Assembly (NCBI RefSeq): GCF_021401135.1
Contig: NZ_JACBFO010000007.1
Location: 1 to 64,000, forward strand
Source: Azonexus sp. R2A61
Lineage (GTDB): Bacteria; Pseudomonadota; Gammaproteobacteria; Burkholderiales; Rhodocyclaceae
Length of the DNA stretch: 64,000 nucleotides
Direction of reading: 5' to 3'
Shown in pieces: positions 11,001-19,787 of this stretch. Below the pieces are notes generated by a model. The model worked only from the letters and a program-made list of their open reading frames with translations. It made no database searches and was not told the origin of the DNA. Position 1 is the stretch's first letter. Every line of letters starts with the position of its first letter. The position numbers and the translations under genes were made by a program.

Positions 11001-11606
11001 AAACTCGATGAAACGGAAATTCTCGTCCTGTTCCCAGAACCAGTCGGACGACAGTTCGGCAAATTCGCGCAATCTGGCCGTCTGTTCGCGAACCCTGGCT
11101 TCGGCGACGGCATTGGCCCGCCGCAGCTGGGCCAGGCTGGCTTCGATGTTCTGTTCGGTGGCGCCGAGCAGACAGTTCAGGTCCTGCGGCTGTTCTGCCT
11201 GTCCAAGATGCGGGGTCCGCTTCGCGCGATGCACGCTATGGGCGGAAACCACGCTGAATTTGACGACCCTGGCAATCGGCTGCACGGCGGCGAGCGGACC
11301 GGCAATGCTGAAGCAGGTCAGTCGTCTGCCGGCGTGATCGATCGCCATGTTGACGCCTTCGCGCATGATGCCGGAGGCCTGCGCCTCGGCAGCCGTTACC
11401 GCATATTCATCCATGTCGCCGGCCATGATGCGGGCGGCGATTTCGTGTACCTGGCCGAGTCTTCCGATATCGCTGGACGCGACGATCCGGCCGTTGCCAT
11501 CCATGAAATTACAGACAAACCCGAGCTCGGCCGCCAGCAGGTCTACCAGTGACTGCCCGAAAGCGGTGTCGAAGATCAGGCTTTCTTCCGTGCCTTCCCT
11601 CTCCAT
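8100..11606 (-). CDS. Multi-PAS diguanylate cyclase/phosphodiesterase with diacid-recognition N-terminus
   Basis: 1168 aa, no membrane segment seen, so probably cytoplasmic. Residues about 10-130 resemble the CdaR-type sugar-diacid recognition domain (LVDLLAAELGFVCNFMD.NGRIVASSD..R.G..HE). Four PAS domains follow (about 180-715), several with NRAFTEITGY-like motifs, then a GGDEF domain with intact GGDEF (ARIGGDEFVVLL) and an EAL domain with EALVRWLHP and DDFGTGYSSLSYLH. Both catalytic motifs look complete, so it could make or break c-di-GMP. A GGAGGAG ribosome site precedes the ATG. It stands alone. Confidence 0.92.
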   Translation of the reverse strand: MEREGTEESLIFDTAFGQSLVDLLAAELGFVCNFMDGNGRIVASSDIGRLGQVHEIAARIMAGDMDEYAVTAAEAQASGIMREGVNMAIDHAGRRLTCFSIAGPLAAVQPIARVVKFSVVSAHSVHRAKRTPHLGQAEQPQDLNCLLGATEQNIEASLAQLRRANAVAEARVREQTARLREFAELSSDWFWEQDENFRFIEFSGSATERLGREVTHFIGKQRWELPLTGVSPEALAAHIATCEAHRPFRDFEYRIAAQDGSQQVFLVSGVPVFDEAGAFRGYRGTGRNVTALHRAEMALRESEQRLLRSERKLSQIVDGSSIATFVIDAGHRVTHWNKACAQLTGHAADEMLGKTGAWRAFYERQRPTMADLVLSAPDDRLLERHYAWFSRSAMIAGAIDAEGHFPGTANGGRGRWLYFTAAPLIGDDGTLIGAIETIQDISDRKRAQNLLEQQTAALQQANSEMERRIEERTAQLSEQLDLMKQLFEAIPGPVFYKSDSGLYLGCNAAFAGFIGRPTQEIIGRNVFSLAPRALAEIYDAADAELLRRGGSQIYETQVQHADGQVRDVVMHKAAFYRSNGTVSGMIGLMVDITERHRLEDELRQAATVFESSTEGVMITRADGEILAVNRAFTEITGYAAAEAITRNPRFLQSGRHDRHFFAAMWAQILQQGRWQGELWNRRKNGEIYPQRSSIVAVRDGEGRVGNYVATFSDITRQKANEEQIQRLAFSDPLTGLANRRLLIDRLQEAIGRAGESHGCGALLFIDLDGFKDINDTRGHEIGDLLLVQVAERLRDCVGARGTVARIGGDEFVVLLEGLDGKAIQAKAQVDAVGSEIIRRLNEVFPLAGLDHLCTPSIGATCFDSNRFSVTDLLKQADMAMYEVKSAGRNALRFYDPQMQTAILQRVRLESELREAIRQAQFFLDFQPQVDEHGAVVGVEALVRWLHPDKGILSPWHFIDIAERTGLIVPLGAQIFSMACRQLREWSDSLPEQCFTLAINVSARQFHEPDFVDFVCQLIRDQAIDPARLKIELTESIFIDQVDETIRKMERLREEGIRFSLDDFGTGYSSLSYLHRLPFEQIKIDQSFVRHALDDRSMAAIVRTIVGLAANLNISVIAEGVETEAQARFLGDNGCRTYQGYLYSRPMSASSFAAFVQAREQCRAPPNGL

Positions 11607-11741
11607 TCTGTGCGCTCCTCCGTCACGAATCGCGGCCTTGGTAATTCGTCGCTTCCGGGATGTCTGGTGGACGATCCGGTGTTGCGCTCTTTTTCATCGC
11701 CGTTTCTGTTGCAGGACTATTGTCACCCTGCTGACTCGATT

Positions 11742-11772
11742 AAAAAAGCCCTGACGAATCAGGGCTTTTTTT
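11742..11772. terminator. Bidirectional intrinsic terminator beyond guaA
   Basis: An AAAAAAGCCCTGA stem pairs with TCAGGGCTTTTTTT around a 4-nt loop, with A and T runs on both sides. It ends guaA on the minus strand. The 11607-11741 stretch beside it, upstream of the PAS/GGDEF gene, holds no gene I can support. Confidence 0.85.
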
Positions 11773-11795
11773 GGCATGGTCGCGAAATGACGGGG

Positions 11796-13430
11796 TTATT
11801 CCCACTCGATCGTCGCCGGCGGCTTGCCGGAAACGTCGTACACCACCCGGTTCAGCCCGCGCACTTCGTTGATGATCCGGTTGGACACGCGGCCAAGCAG
11901 TTCGTACGGCAGGTGCGCCCAGTGCGCGGTCATGAAGTCGCTGGTGACGACGGCGCGCAGCGCGACGACGTTCTCGTAGGTGCGGCCGTCGCCCATGACG
12001 CCGACGCTCTTGACCGGCAGGAAGACGGCGAAGGCCTGGCTGGTCAGGTCGTACCAGCTTTTCCCCACATCTTCCTCGCTGCACAGGCCGGCGACGGCAT
12101 CCTGAGCACTTGCCACGGTCGACCGCAATTCATCGATGAAAATGGCGTCGGCACGTTGCAGCAGGCTGGCGGCTTCGCGCTTGACCTCGCCGAGGATGCG
12201 CACGCCCAGACCGGGGCCCGGGAACGGGTGGCGATAGACCATCTCGCGCGGCAGACCGAGGGCGACGCCCAGTTCGCGGACTTCGTCCTTGAACAGCTCG
12301 CGCAGCGGTTCGAGCAGCTTCAAGTGCATGTCTTCCGGCAGGCCGCCGACATTGTGGTGGCTCTTGATCGTGTGGGCGCCCTTCTTGTTCTTGCCGGCCG
12401 ACTCGATCACGTCGGGGTAGATCGTCCCCTGGGCCAGCCACTTGGCGGCGGACAGTTTCTTCGATTCGGCCTGGAAGACCTCGACGAATTCCTTGCCGAT
12501 GATCTTGCGCTTCTGTTCCGGGTCGGAAACACCGGCCAGCTTGCCCATGAAATCGTCGACGGCATCGACGCGGATGACCTTGACGCCGAGGTTGCGCGCA
12601 AACATGTCCATGACCATGTCGCCTTCGTTGAGGCGCAAGAGGCCGTGGTCGACGAAGACGCAGGTCAGCTGGTCGCCGATGGCGCGGTGGATCAGCGCAG
12701 CCGCAACCGATGAATCGACGCCGCCGGACAGGCCGAGAATGACTTCCTCCTGACCAACCTGCTGGCGGATCGCCTCGACGGCCTCGGCGATGTAGTCGCC
12801 CATCACCCAGTCGGTGCCGCAGCCGCAGATGCCATGCACAAAGCGTTCGAGAATCGCCCTGCCCTGCTTGGTGTGCGTGACTTCCGGATGGAACTGCACG
12901 GCGTAGAACTTGCGGTTCTCGTCGGCCATCGCCGCGATCGGACAGGACGGCGTCGAGGCCATCTTGATGAAGCCGGGCGGCAGTTCCATGACCGAATCGC
13001 CGTGGCTCATCCAGACCTTGAGCATGCCGTGGCCTTCGGCCGTGGTGAAGTCGGCGATGTCCTTGAACAGCGCCGTATGGCCGTGCGCCCGGACTTCTGA
13101 GTAGCCGAATTCACGCGCCTTGCCGGCGGCCTCGGCGGTCATCACCTGGCCGCCCAGTTGCTGGGCCATGGTCTGCATGCCGTAGCAGATGCCCAACACC
13201 GGAATGCCCAGCTCGAAAACGATGTTCGGGGCGCGCGGCGTGTCGCCTTCGGTGACCGAGTTCGGGCCGCCCGAGAGGATGATGCCCTGGGCGCCGTAAC
13301 TGCGGATGAAGTCTTCGGAAACGTCGTAGGGATGAATTTCGCAGAAGACCTTGGCTTCGCGGACGCGGCGGGCGATCAGTTGGGTGACCTGGGAGCCGAA
13401 ATCGAGGATGAGGATTTTCTGGTGGGACAT
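11796..13430 (-). CDS. guaA: GMP synthase (glutamine-hydrolysing)
   Basis: 544 aa starting [23 protein letters not shown] two codons upstream (13436) is an alternative start. The class I amidotransferase domain shows the Cys nucleophile in [11 protein letters not shown] and a catalytic His in FHPEVTHT. The ATP-pyrophosphatase domain has the P-loop [13 protein letters not shown], and the C-terminal dimerisation domain ends [15 protein letters not shown]. It converts XMP to GMP. It follows guaB, separated by a hairpin at 13452-13474. Confidence 0.97.
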   Translation of the reverse strand: MSHQKILILDFGSQVTQLIARRVREAKVFCEIHPYDVSEDFIRSYGAQGIILSGGPNSVTEGDTPRAPNIVFELGIPVLGICYGMQTMAQQLGGQVMTAEAAGKAREFGYSEVRAHGHTALFKDIADFTTAEGHGMLKVWMSHGDSVMELPPGFIKMASTPSCPIAAMADENRKFYAVQFHPEVTHTKQGRAILERFVHGICGCGTDWVMGDYIAEAVEAIRQQVGQEEVILGLSGGVDSSVAAALIHRAIGDQLTCVFVDHGLLRLNEGDMVMDMFARNLGVKVIRVDAVDDFMGKLAGVSDPEQKRKIIGKEFVEVFQAESKKLSAAKWLAQGTIYPDVIESAGKNKKGAHTIKSHHNVGGLPEDMHLKLLEPLRELFKDEVRELGVALGLPREMVYRHPFPGPGLGVRILGEVKREAASLLQRADAIFIDELRSTVASAQDAVAGLCSEEDVGKSWYDLTSQAFAVFLPVKSVGVMGDGRTYENVVALRAVVTSDFMTAHWAHLPYELLGRVSNRIINEVRGLNRVVYDVSGKPPATIEWE

Positions 13431-13451
13431 GTTCACAAACCTTGAATGAAA

Positions 13452-13474
13452 AAGGCGGCTGAATTAGCCGCCCT
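13452..13474 (-). terminator. Intrinsic terminator between guaB and guaA
   Basis: On the minus strand GGCGGCT-aattc-AGCCGCC is followed by TTTTTC, a complete terminator shape in the 61-nt gap between guaB and guaA. It could limit read-through into guaA, or guaA may have its own promoter. Confidence 0.65.
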
Positions 13475-13491
13475 TCTGGACACGGGAACGA

Positions 13492-14955
13492 TCAGTCGAG
13501 GTGATAGTTCGGTGCTTCCTTGGTGATCTGCACGTCGTGCACGTGCGATTCGCGGATGCCGGCCGAAGTGATTTCGACAAAACAGGCCTTCTCGTGCATG
13601 TCGGCGATGGTCGGCGTACCCAGATAGCCCATCGACGAGCGCAGACCGCCCATCAGCTGGTGGATCACGGCGAGCACCGAGCCCTTGTAGGGGACGCGGC
13701 CTTCAATCCCCTCGGGGACGAACTTGTCGACGTTGGCGGTGGCTTCCTGGAAATAGCGGTCGCTGGAACCGGCCTGCATCGCACCGAGCGAACCCATGCC
13801 GCGGTAGGACTTGTACGAGCGGCCCTGGAACAGCTCGACCTCGCCCGGGGCCTCTTCAGTACCGGCGAACAGGCCGCCGAGCATCACCGTGTCGGCGCCG
13901 GCGGCGATCGCCTTGGCGATGTCGCCGGAGTAGCGGATGCCGCCGTCGGCGATCATCGGCACGCCGGAACCCTTGAGCGCGTCAGAAACGTTCTGGATGG
14001 CGGTGATCTGCGGCACGCCGACACCGGCGACGATGCGCGTGGTGCAGATCGAACCGGGGCCGATGCCGACCTTGACGCCGTCGGCGCCGGCATCGACCAA
14101 TGCCAAAGCTGCATCGGCAGTGGCGATGTTGCCGCCGATGACCTGAATCTGCGGGAAGTTCTTCTTGACCCACTTGACGCGGTCGAGCACGCCCTGCGAG
14201 TGGCCGTGGGCGGTATCGACGACGACGACATCGACGCCGGCTTCCGCCAGCAGCTCAACGCGTTCTTCCGTACCGGCACCGACGCCGACTGCCGCGCCGG
14301 CGCGCAGACGACCGCTGGCGTCCTTGTTGGCCAGCGGATGTTCGGTGGACTTGAGGATGTCCTTGACGGTGATCAGGCCGCGCAGTTCGAAGGCATCATT
14401 GACCACCAGCACGCGCTCCAGGCGGTGCGTGCGGATCAGTTCCTTGGCTTCCTCGACGCCGGCATCCTCGCCGACGGTGACCAGGCGCTTGCGCGGCGTC
14501 ATGATCGACTTCACCGGCTGATCGAGATTGGTCTCGAAGCGCAGGTCGCGGTTGGTGACGATGCCGACCACCTTGCCCGACTTGTCGATCACCGGCAGGC
14601 CGGAAATCTTGTGCTGGCGGGTGATCTCGAGCACGTCGCGCACCGTCATGTTCGGCGTCACGGTGATCGGGTCGCGCAGGATGCCCGACTCGAAGCGCTT
14701 GACCTTGGCCACTTCGGCAGCCTGGGCGCGGGACGTGAGATTCTTGTGGATGATGCCGATGCCGCCTTCCTGAGCCATGGCGATGGCCAGGCGACCTTCC
14801 GTCACGGTATCCATGGCGGCGGAGAGCAACGGCAGGTTGAGCGTGATGTTGCGGGTCAGTCGTGTGGCGAGGCTGACATCGCGGGGCAGAACTTGGGAAT
14901 GTGCGGGGACGAGCAGGACGTCGTCGAAAGTCAGAGCTTTTTGCAGCAGTCGCAT
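13492..14955 (-). CDS. guaB: IMP dehydrogenase
   Basis: 487 aa from the ATG at 14955 ([18 protein letters not shown]). It is a TIM barrel interrupted by a CBS-domain pair at about residues 95-205. The catalytic loop [18 protein letters not shown] carries the active-site Cys, and the flap region has [10 protein letters not shown]. It catalyses the NAD-dependent conversion of IMP to XMP, the step before guaA. It is divergent from the DUF4124 gene, with a TATAAT in the shared intergenic DNA. Confidence 0.97.
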   Translation of the reverse strand: MRLLQKALTFDDVLLVPAHSQVLPRDVSLATRLTRNITLNLPLLSAAMDTVTEGRLAIAMAQEGGIGIIHKNLTSRAQAAEVAKVKRFESGILRDPITVTPNMTVRDVLEITRQHKISGLPVIDKSGKVVGIVTNRDLRFETNLDQPVKSIMTPRKRLVTVGEDAGVEEAKELIRTHRLERVLVVNDAFELRGLITVKDILKSTEHPLANKDASGRLRAGAAVGVGAGTEERVELLAEAGVDVVVVDTAHGHSQGVLDRVKWVKKNFPQIQVIGGNIATADAALALVDAGADGVKVGIGPGSICTTRIVAGVGVPQITAIQNVSDALKGSGVPMIADGGIRYSGDIAKAIAAGADTVMLGGLFAGTEEAPGEVELFQGRSYKSYRGMGSLGAMQAGSSDRYFQEATANVDKFVPEGIEGRVPYKGSVLAVIHQLMGGLRSSMGYLGTPTIADMHEKACFVEITSAGIRESHVHDVQITKEAPNYHLD

Positions 14956-14983
14956 GGCCTTTGATCCAAGGTCACAAAACCGT

Positions 14984-14989
14984 ATTATA
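14984..14989 (-). promoter_or_regulatory. Putative -10 element of guaB
   Basis: On the minus strand TATAAT lies about 28 nt before the guaB ATG. No good -35 is visible. The same A/T block could also serve the divergent DUF4124 gene. Confidence 0.4.
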
Positions 14990-15011
14990 CAGAAAACCTC
15001 CGGAAACCCCG

Positions 15012-15509
15012 ATGACCATGAACAAAGCACTCGTTTTCGCCCTGCTGGCATTGTCGACCGCAGTCACTGCTCAGGCCCAGGTTTACCAGTGGAAAGACAG
15101 CACCGGCAAAACCGTTATTTCGGATACGCCGCCACCCTCCTCGGTCAAGGACAAGCGCACGCTTGGCGAGCGCCGTCCGGCGACGAGCAGCGAACCGGTC
15201 GCCGATCCCAAGGCGGAACAGGCCAAGGAAGCGCCCAAGGGGCCGCAGACGATGGCCGAGAAGGACATGGAGTTCCGCAAGCGCCAGCAGGAGGCCCGGG
15301 AAAAGGCCGAGAAGAAGGCCAAAGAAGATGCCCAGGCCAAGGAAAAGCGGGATACCTGCGACCGTGCCCGCGCCAATCTCGCAGCGCTCGAATCGCAGGG
15401 CTCGGTTGCTCAGTACAATGCCCGCGGCGAAGCGACGGAACTGGATGCCGGACAGCGGCAGGCGGAAATCGAGCGGACCCGGCGCATCATGCAGGAAGCC
15501 TGCAAGTAG
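15012..15509 (+). CDS. Exported DUF4124-domain protein
   Basis: 165 aa. A signal peptide ([22 protein letters not shown]) is followed by the short DUF4124 motif [19 protein letters not shown], then a highly charged Lys/Glu/Arg-rich region likely to be helical (about residues 60-120) with a Cys pair near the C-terminus (DTC...EACK). DUF4124 proteins are periplasmic or envelope proteins of unknown role, common in betaproteobacteria. An ATG two codons downstream is an alternative start. Confidence 0.82.
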   Translation: MTMNKALVFALLALSTAVTAQAQVYQWKDSTGKTVISDTPPPSSVKDKRTLGERRPATSSEPVADPKAEQAKEAPKGPQTMAEKDMEFRKRQQEAREKAEKKAKEDAQAKEKRDTCDRARANLAALESQGSVAQYNARGEATELDAGQRQAEIERTRRIMQEACK

Positions 15510-15539
15510 GACTGCGAACCGCGGGCCGGATACGCGGCC

Positions 15540-15869
15540 TCAGCCCTCCACGGCGTCGGCATCCCCGGCGCCTTTTTTCATGACCTTGCCTTCCGCGGCG
15601 CGCTGCTTGCGCACTTCCTTCGGATCGGCGATCAGCGGGCGATAGATTTCCACCCGGTCATGATCGCGCAATGTGGCATCGGTTTTGGCCAGCTTGTTCC
15701 AGATACCGAACTTGTTTTTCTTCAGGTCGATGTCCGGATACTTGGCGAGTAGACCGGAGGCTTCGACCGCCTGCTGGAGCGTGCTTCCCTCGGCAAGCTG
15801 CAGATGCACGACCTCCTGCTTGTCGGGCAACGGATAGACGACTTCAATGCCAATCTTCGGGTCAGTCAT
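15540..15869 (-). CDS. rnfH: RnfH-family ubiquitin-like protein
   Basis: 109 aa with a small beta-grasp fold: IGIEVVYPLPDKQEVVHLQL, LKKNKFGIWNKLAK, DHDRVEIYRPLIADPKEVRKQRA. That last segment is the RnfH family hallmark. The start at 15869 has a GGAG ribosome site 6 nt upstream inside ratA and overlaps the ratA stop by 8 nt; a start at 15881 is possible. The ratA-rnfH pair is conserved beside smpB. The function is uncertain. Confidence 0.9.
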   Translation of the reverse strand: MTDPKIGIEVVYPLPDKQEVVHLQLAEGSTLQQAVEASGLLAKYPDIDLKKNKFGIWNKLAKTDATLRDHDRVEIYRPLIADPKEVRKQRAAEGKVMKKGAGDADAVEG

Positions 15870-16305
15870 GCTGAACTCCATAAACTTGGGCGGCGCGGCG
15901 CACGAAGGCGTCGACGAACGTGTTGGCGATATGGCTGAACACCGGCCCGATCACCTTTTCGAACAGCTTGCTCGAGAACTCGTAATGGAGGCGGAATTCG
16001 ATCTTGCAGGCATGCTCGGCCAGCGGACGGAAGTGCCAGGCGCCTTCCAGGTGGCGGAACGGCCCGTCGATCAGACGGATGTGCATGACTCGCGGGAATT
16101 CCTTGTCGTTTTCCGTCGTGAAGCTCGATTTCACCGCGTGGTAATTGATGAACAGCGTCGCCACGGTCTTCGTTGCGTCGCGTGATTTCAGCTCGGTGCG
16201 GTTGCACCAGGGCAGGAACGCCGGGTAATCCTCGCAGCGGTCCACCAGTTCGAACATGCGCTCGGCGGAATGCTCGATCAAGACAGTCTTTTCAACCAGT
16301 GCCAT
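15862..16305 (-). CDS. ratA: RatA/YfjG-type START-domain protein
   Basis: 147 aa of the polyketide-cyclase/START fold: [60 protein letters not shown] end. In E. coli RatA was reported as a toxin that blocks 70S ribosome assembly, while relatives (Coq10-type) bind ubiquinone, so either role is possible. It is divergent from smpB and overlaps rnfH. Confidence 0.88.
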   Translation of the reverse strand: MALVEKTVLIEHSAERMFELVDRCEDYPAFLPWCNRTELKSRDATKTVATLFINYHAVKSSFTTENDKEFPRVMHIRLIDGPFRHLEGAWHFRPLAEHACKIEFRLHYEFSSKLFEKVIGPVFSHIANTFVDAFVRRAAQVYGVQHD

Positions 16306-16334
16306 GCGTCGGCCGGGGTTCCGTAATCATCCTG

Positions 16335-16340
16335 TAGAAT
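16335..16340 (+). promoter_or_regulatory. Putative -10 element of smpB
   Basis: TAGAAT lies 29 nt before the smpB ATG. The same hexamer occurs before mutS and before the CnoX-like gene. No clear -35. Confidence 0.35.
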
Positions 16341-16369
16341 CGGCGATTTTAAAGGATCATCCGGCAGCA

Positions 16370-16819
16370 ATGAGCATCACCGTCAACAAAAAGGCCTTCC
16401 ACGACTATTTCATCGAAGAGAAATACGAGGCCGGCATCGTCCTCGAGGGCTGGGAAGTCAAGGCGATCCGCGCGGCCCGGATGAATATCAAGGAATCTTA
16501 CGTGATCATCCGTCAGGGCGAGCTATACCTGATCGGCATGCATATCACGCCGCTGTCGACCGCTTCTTCGCACAATCACCATGATCCGGTGCGCACCCGC
16601 AAGCTGTTGCTGCATGCGCGCGAGATCGGCAAGCTGATCGGCAAGGTCGAGCGCGCCGGGTACGCGCTGGTACCGCTCGACCTGCATTTCGTGCGCGGTC
16701 GCATCAAACTGGAAATCGGCCTGGCCAAGGGCAAGAAACAGCACGACAAGCGTGCCGACCAGCAGGAAAAGGAAGGCAAGCGGGAGGCGCAGCGGGCAAT
16801 GAAGGAGCGCCAGCGCTGA
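16370..16819 (+). CDS. smpB: SsrA-binding protein
   Basis: 149 aa, normal length. It shows the family blocks [26 protein letters not shown], the [24 protein letters not shown] region, and a basic C-terminal tail ([16 protein letters not shown]). It binds tmRNA and delivers it to stalled ribosomes for trans-translation. The tmRNA gene itself is not in this window. Confidence 0.97.
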   Translation: MSITVNKKAFHDYFIEEKYEAGIVLEGWEVKAIRAARMNIKESYVIIRQGELYLIGMHITPLSTASSHNHHDPVRTRKLLLHAREIGKLIGKVERAGYALVPLDLHFVRGRIKLEIGLAKGKKQHDKRADQQEKEGKREAQRAMKERQR

Positions 16820-16841
16820 ACGCGCTGCCGTTGTCGCGCGG

Positions 16842-17462
16842 ATGAGCGTGGACACCCTGCTCTACTGGATCGGCATGGCTGCCGTCGCCGTCGCCGCATT
16901 GACCGGTGTGCTTGACGCCGGGCGCAAGCAGATGGATCTGATCGGTGCCTTGCTGGTGGCGGTGGCCACGGCGCTGGGCGGGGGGACCGTGCGCGACCTG
17001 TTACTCGACCGGAACGTTTTCTGGGTGGTCGACCAGACCTACCTGATGGCCGCGCTCGGTGCCGGGCTGCTGACCTTTTTCGCCATTCGTCGGCGGGACA
17101 TCCCGCCACGCTGGTTCTTGTTTCCCGATGCGGTCGGTCTCGCGTTGTTCACCGTATTCGGAACGCAGGCCGCGTTGCAGTGGCACACTCCATGGCTGGT
17201 TGCTAGCCTGATGGGCGTGATCACCGGTGTCATCGGCGGTGTACTGCGCGACATCCTGTGCAACGATGTCCCCAGCGTCTTCCTGAAAGGCGAGTTGTAC
17301 GCCAGCGCTGCCTGGGTCGGCGCCTTGGTGCTGATTCTCCTGCAGGAATTCGGCATCGGTCCGCTAACCGCCGCCTGGGCGGCGATGGCTACCGTGTTGG
17401 CGATTCGCCTGCTGGCCCTGCGTTTCAGGCTGACCCTGCCGGCGCTGGGGCCGCGCCCCTGA
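16842..17462 (+). CDS. TRIC/YicG-type membrane channel protein
   Basis: 206 aa with about seven hydrophobic segments and two copies of the family glycine motif: ALGGGTVRDLLLDR (about residue 45) and GVIGGVLRDILCNDVP (about residue 130). This internal duplication is the mark of UPF0126/TRIC proteins, which form trimeric cation channels in the inner membrane. It follows smpB by 22 nt and may be co-transcribed. Confidence 0.9.
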   Translation: MSVDTLLYWIGMAAVAVAALTGVLDAGRKQMDLIGALLVAVATALGGGTVRDLLLDRNVFWVVDQTYLMAALGAGLLTFFAIRRRDIPPRWFLFPDAVGLALFTVFGTQAALQWHTPWLVASLMGVITGVIGGVLRDILCNDVPSVFLKGELYASAAWVGALVLILLQEFGIGPLTAAWAAMATVLAIRLLALRFRLTLPALGPRP

Positions 17463-17535
17463 CCCCTCGGGAAAACCCTCGTTTTGAGGGAGAAGGGGGC
17501 AAAATCGATCGCAATTCGCATATCCTTTTGCGCGT

Positions 17536-18156
17536 ATGGATACCGCCCGCATTGTTCTCGCCGACGACCAACTGCTGATTCGCGCCGGCATTCGCGCCTT
17601 GCTCGACAGCCTTTCCGGTTACCGGATCATTGCCGAATGCAGCGATGGACAAAGTGCCATTGCGGCGGTGCAACAGTATCATCCCGACATCGTGCTGCTC
17701 GATATCGCCATGCCCGGCATGAGCGGCATCGATGTTGCCCGTACCCTGCGCGCCGGGAAGGCCGAAGCGCGCCTGTTGATCCTGTCCAGCATCGAACAGC
17801 CGACCATCGTCGAACAAGCGCTGGCCAGCGGGGTCGACGGCTATCTTTTGAAGGATTTCCTGCTGGAAGAACTGCAGGAAGCACTGCGCACCGTGGCCGC
17901 CGGCAATACCTATCTTTCCCCGAAAATCCGGCGGATCGTCGAGTCGACCGCAAGCCGGGAGGATCAACTGACCGGTCGCCAGCTCCAGGTGCTGAAGCTC
18001 GTTGCTTCCGGCAGCACCACCAAGGAAATCGCCCGCGACCTGCGCATCAGCCCGAAAACCGTCGAATTCCATCGGGCGCGGCTGATGGAACGGCTGGGCG
18101 TGCACGACGTTACCGGGCTGACCCGCTACGCCATGCAGAATGGCCTGCTCGACTGA
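17536..18156 (+). CDS. NarL/LuxR-type response regulator
   Basis: 206 aa. The receiver domain (residues about 5-120) has the acidic pair in VLADDQ, the phospho-acceptor Asp in DIVLLDIAMPGMSG, and Lys in YLLKDF. The C-terminal helix-turn-helix (about 140-200) reads LTGRQLQVLKLVASGSTTKEIARDLRISPKTVEFH. It is a two-component transcription factor. No sensor kinase lies next to it; the convergent neighbour is an Hpt protein. Confidence 0.93.
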   Translation: MDTARIVLADDQLLIRAGIRALLDSLSGYRIIAECSDGQSAIAAVQQYHPDIVLLDIAMPGMSGIDVARTLRAGKAEARLLILSSIEQPTIVEQALASGVDGYLLKDFLLEELQEALRTVAAGNTYLSPKIRRIVESTASREDQLTGRQLQVLKLVASGSTTKEIARDLRISPKTVEFHRARLMERLGVHDVTGLTRYAMQNGLLD

Positions 18157-18537
18157 TCAGAGCTCGTCTTCGGCCAGATAGCCGGCCAGTTCCTCGGCCA
18201 CCAGAGCCATTTCCCGCTTGAGACGGACGACATCCTCGCTCCAGGAGGCATCGGCGCACCGGTGCTGAAGTTCCTGCTCGATATTGCGGGCGAGCGCCAC
18301 GGCATCCTGAGCCGAGAACAGCACGCAACTGCTGCGGATATCATGTACCGCATCCTTCAGCGCCAGCGCGTCTTGGCGAGACACGGCGTCGTCCAGACGA
18401 TTGATCAGTTTGGGGTGGTTTTCGAGAAACAGCCCGACCAGACGACGAGCCGCCGCACGGTTACGTCCGAGATTGACCAGCAGGTACTCGAGGTTGCAGA
18501 CCTGTCTCTCCTGGCCCGGTACGCCACAATCCGACAT
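18157..18537 (-). CDS. Histidine phosphotransfer (Hpt) domain protein
   Basis: 126 aa with one helical-bundle Hpt domain. The probable phospho-acceptor His is in LKDAVHDIRSSCVLFSA, matching the usual H-x-(L/I)-K/R-G/S-S pattern. Such proteins pass phosphate between hybrid kinases and response regulators. The gene abuts the convergent response-regulator gene with no spacer, which suggests, but does not prove, that the two belong to one phosphorelay. Confidence 0.82.
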   Translation of the reverse strand: MSDCGVPGQERQVCNLEYLLVNLGRNRAAARRLVGLFLENHPKLINRLDDAVSRQDALALKDAVHDIRSSCVLFSAQDAVALARNIEQELQHRCADASWSEDVVRLKREMALVAEELAGYLAEDEL

Positions 18538-18631
18538 GAGCGAACACTTTCTTGTTATTGATCTTGCTCGTCATAGATTAAGAACAAAGGCGTGCAGGCG
18601 GAACCGGGTATTACCCTAGGTCCCCAATGCA

Positions 18632-18661
18632 AAAGCCCGAAGCACAAGGGCTTCGGGCTTT
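18632..18661 (-). terminator. Intrinsic terminator after tRNA-Asp
   Basis: An 11-bp stem (AAAGCCCGAAG / CTTCGGGCTTT) with a 7-8 nt loop and a T run on the minus strand, 9 nt past the tRNA 3' end. Confidence 0.85.
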
Positions 18662-18669
18662 CTGGATTC

Positions 18670-18746
18670 TGGCGGAGTGGACGGGACTCGAACCCGCGAC
18701 CCCCGGCGTGACAGGCCGGTATTCTAACCGACTGAACTACCACTCC
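18670..18746 (-). tRNA. tRNA-Asp (GTC)
   Basis: 77 nt including encoded CCA. On the minus strand the gene begins GGAGTGGTAGTTCAGTCGGT. The anticodon loop reads CCTGTCACG (GTC), the T-arm has GGTTCGAGTCC, and the acceptor stem GGAGTGG pairs with CCACTCC followed by GCCA. The sequence is close to E. coli tRNA-Asp. Confidence 0.97.
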
Positions 18747-18895
18747 GCGTCGGCTCCCGTCGGCAGGCGACGAGAGGCGCGGATCATAGCACGAGTATGG
18801 AGAATGCGATGAACAAAACGACATGCGATGTTTCGAGCGGCAATCGACAACGCCAATCCACCTGATGGCATACTGTGGAGTTGCTTTTTACAGAT

Positions 18896-19279
18896 ATGCA
18901 TCCGAATCCCATGGAATGGAGTAAACCTGAAGTCGAAGCCATCGTTGCAGACTATCTGCACATGTTGCTCCAGGAACTGTCAGGGCAAAGCTACAGCAAA
19001 TCGGCGCACCGGAGAGCGCTGCAGAAAATACTCAACAACCGATCCGATGCTTCGATTGAGCGCAAACACCAGAACATCAGCGCCATTCTTCTGGAAAACG
19101 GCTGGCCTGCAATCGTCGGATACAAGCGTTTGGGCAACTATCAAAGCATGCTTAAAGAGATTGTCGAGGCACGTTTGCGCCAAGATAGCCTGCTCGATCA
19201 GGCAGCATGTCTCGCAACGACATCCCCTGCGACGACTCCGTTGCTAGTCGATCATGCAAAAACAATGGTTGAACCGCCA
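18896..19279 (+). pseudogene. 5' part of a DUF3883-type gene split by the Tn3 element
   Basis: 128 codons up to the insertion point. The protein starts MHPNPMEWSKPEVEAIVADY and continues YLHMLLQELSGQSYSKSAHR and ERKHQNISAILLENG. This is the N-terminal region found ahead of DUF3883 domains in my recollection of the family. ATG 18911 or GTG 18875 could also be the start, and no strong ribosome site decides. Past 19279 the frame runs into the transposon end and stops at 19306. Joined to 27028-27489 without the element it gives one open frame of about 281 aa. Confidence 0.8.
19275..19279. repeat. Target-site duplication, left copy (CGCCA)
   Basis: CGCCA immediately precedes the left inverted repeat and is repeated exactly at 27023-27027 after the right one. 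Five bp is the usual duplication length for Tn3-family elements. Confidence 0.95.
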
Positions 19280-19319
19280 GGGGTCGCCTCAGAAAACGGA
19301 AAATAAAGCACGCTAAGCC
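19280..19319 (+). repeat. Left terminal inverted repeat of the transposon
   Basis: Starts GGGGTCGCCTCAGAAAACGG. It differs from the right repeat at one of 40 positions (C versus T at position 8). The sequence is the Tn21/Tn501 type of terminal repeat. Confidence 0.95.
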
Positions 19320-19324
19320 CTTAC

Positions 19325-19765
19325 TTACCCAGATGTTTGACTTTTCGTGGCACTTTCACCATGGCAATTGCAATTGCCCAACCCTTGCAAAATGCCGCAC
19401 GCCTCTACAGATCGAGAGCCAGAACACTTCTCGCGCAAATCAACCAAGTGCCGCTTTAACTGCAACAGCGCGGACACACGCATTTCCACCTGTTGAATAT
19501 GGGCCTCCAGCAGCGTGTTGACCTCCCCACAGTCCTGCATCGGGTTGTCTCGCAGACCCAGCAATGCGCGAATCTCGCTCAACGTCATGTCGAGCGAACG
19601 GCAATGACGGATGAATTGCAAGCGCTCAATGTGCGCCTCACCGTACAGCCGGAAGTTGCCACCGCTTCGCGCTGGCTTCGGCAGTAGCCCTTCCTTCTCG
19701 TAGTAGCGGATGGTCACAACCTCGCATCCAGAGCGCTTGGCGAGGTCGCCAATTCTGATTTCCAT
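19325..19765 (-). CDS. pbrR: MerR-family Pb(II)-responsive regulator PbrR
   Basis: 146 aa. The N-terminal MerR helix-turn-helix reads MEIRIGDLAKRSGCEVVTIR. A long dimerisation helix and a Cys-rich tail (CGILQGLGNCNCHG) follow. Cys14, Cys79 and Cys134 fall at the positions reported as important in PbrR of Cupriavidus metallidurans; CadR-type cadmium sensors are close relatives. It is divergent from pbrA and should bind the dyad between the two genes, activating pbrA when metal is bound. Lead specificity is inferred from the linked pbrBC. Confidence 0.88.
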   Translation of the reverse strand: MEIRIGDLAKRSGCEVVTIRYYEKEGLLPKPARSGGNFRLYGEAHIERLQFIRHCRSLDMTLSEIRALLGLRDNPMQDCGEVNTLLEAHIQQVEMRVSALLQLKRHLVDLREKCSGSRSVEACGILQGLGNCNCHGESATKSQTSG

Positions 19766-19787
19766 GCATCAATCTCCTTTATTTCAC

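Noticed and set aside
17463..17500. Terminator hairpin CCCTC/GAGGG after the TRIC gene
   Set aside because: The stem is only 5 bp and lacks a T run.
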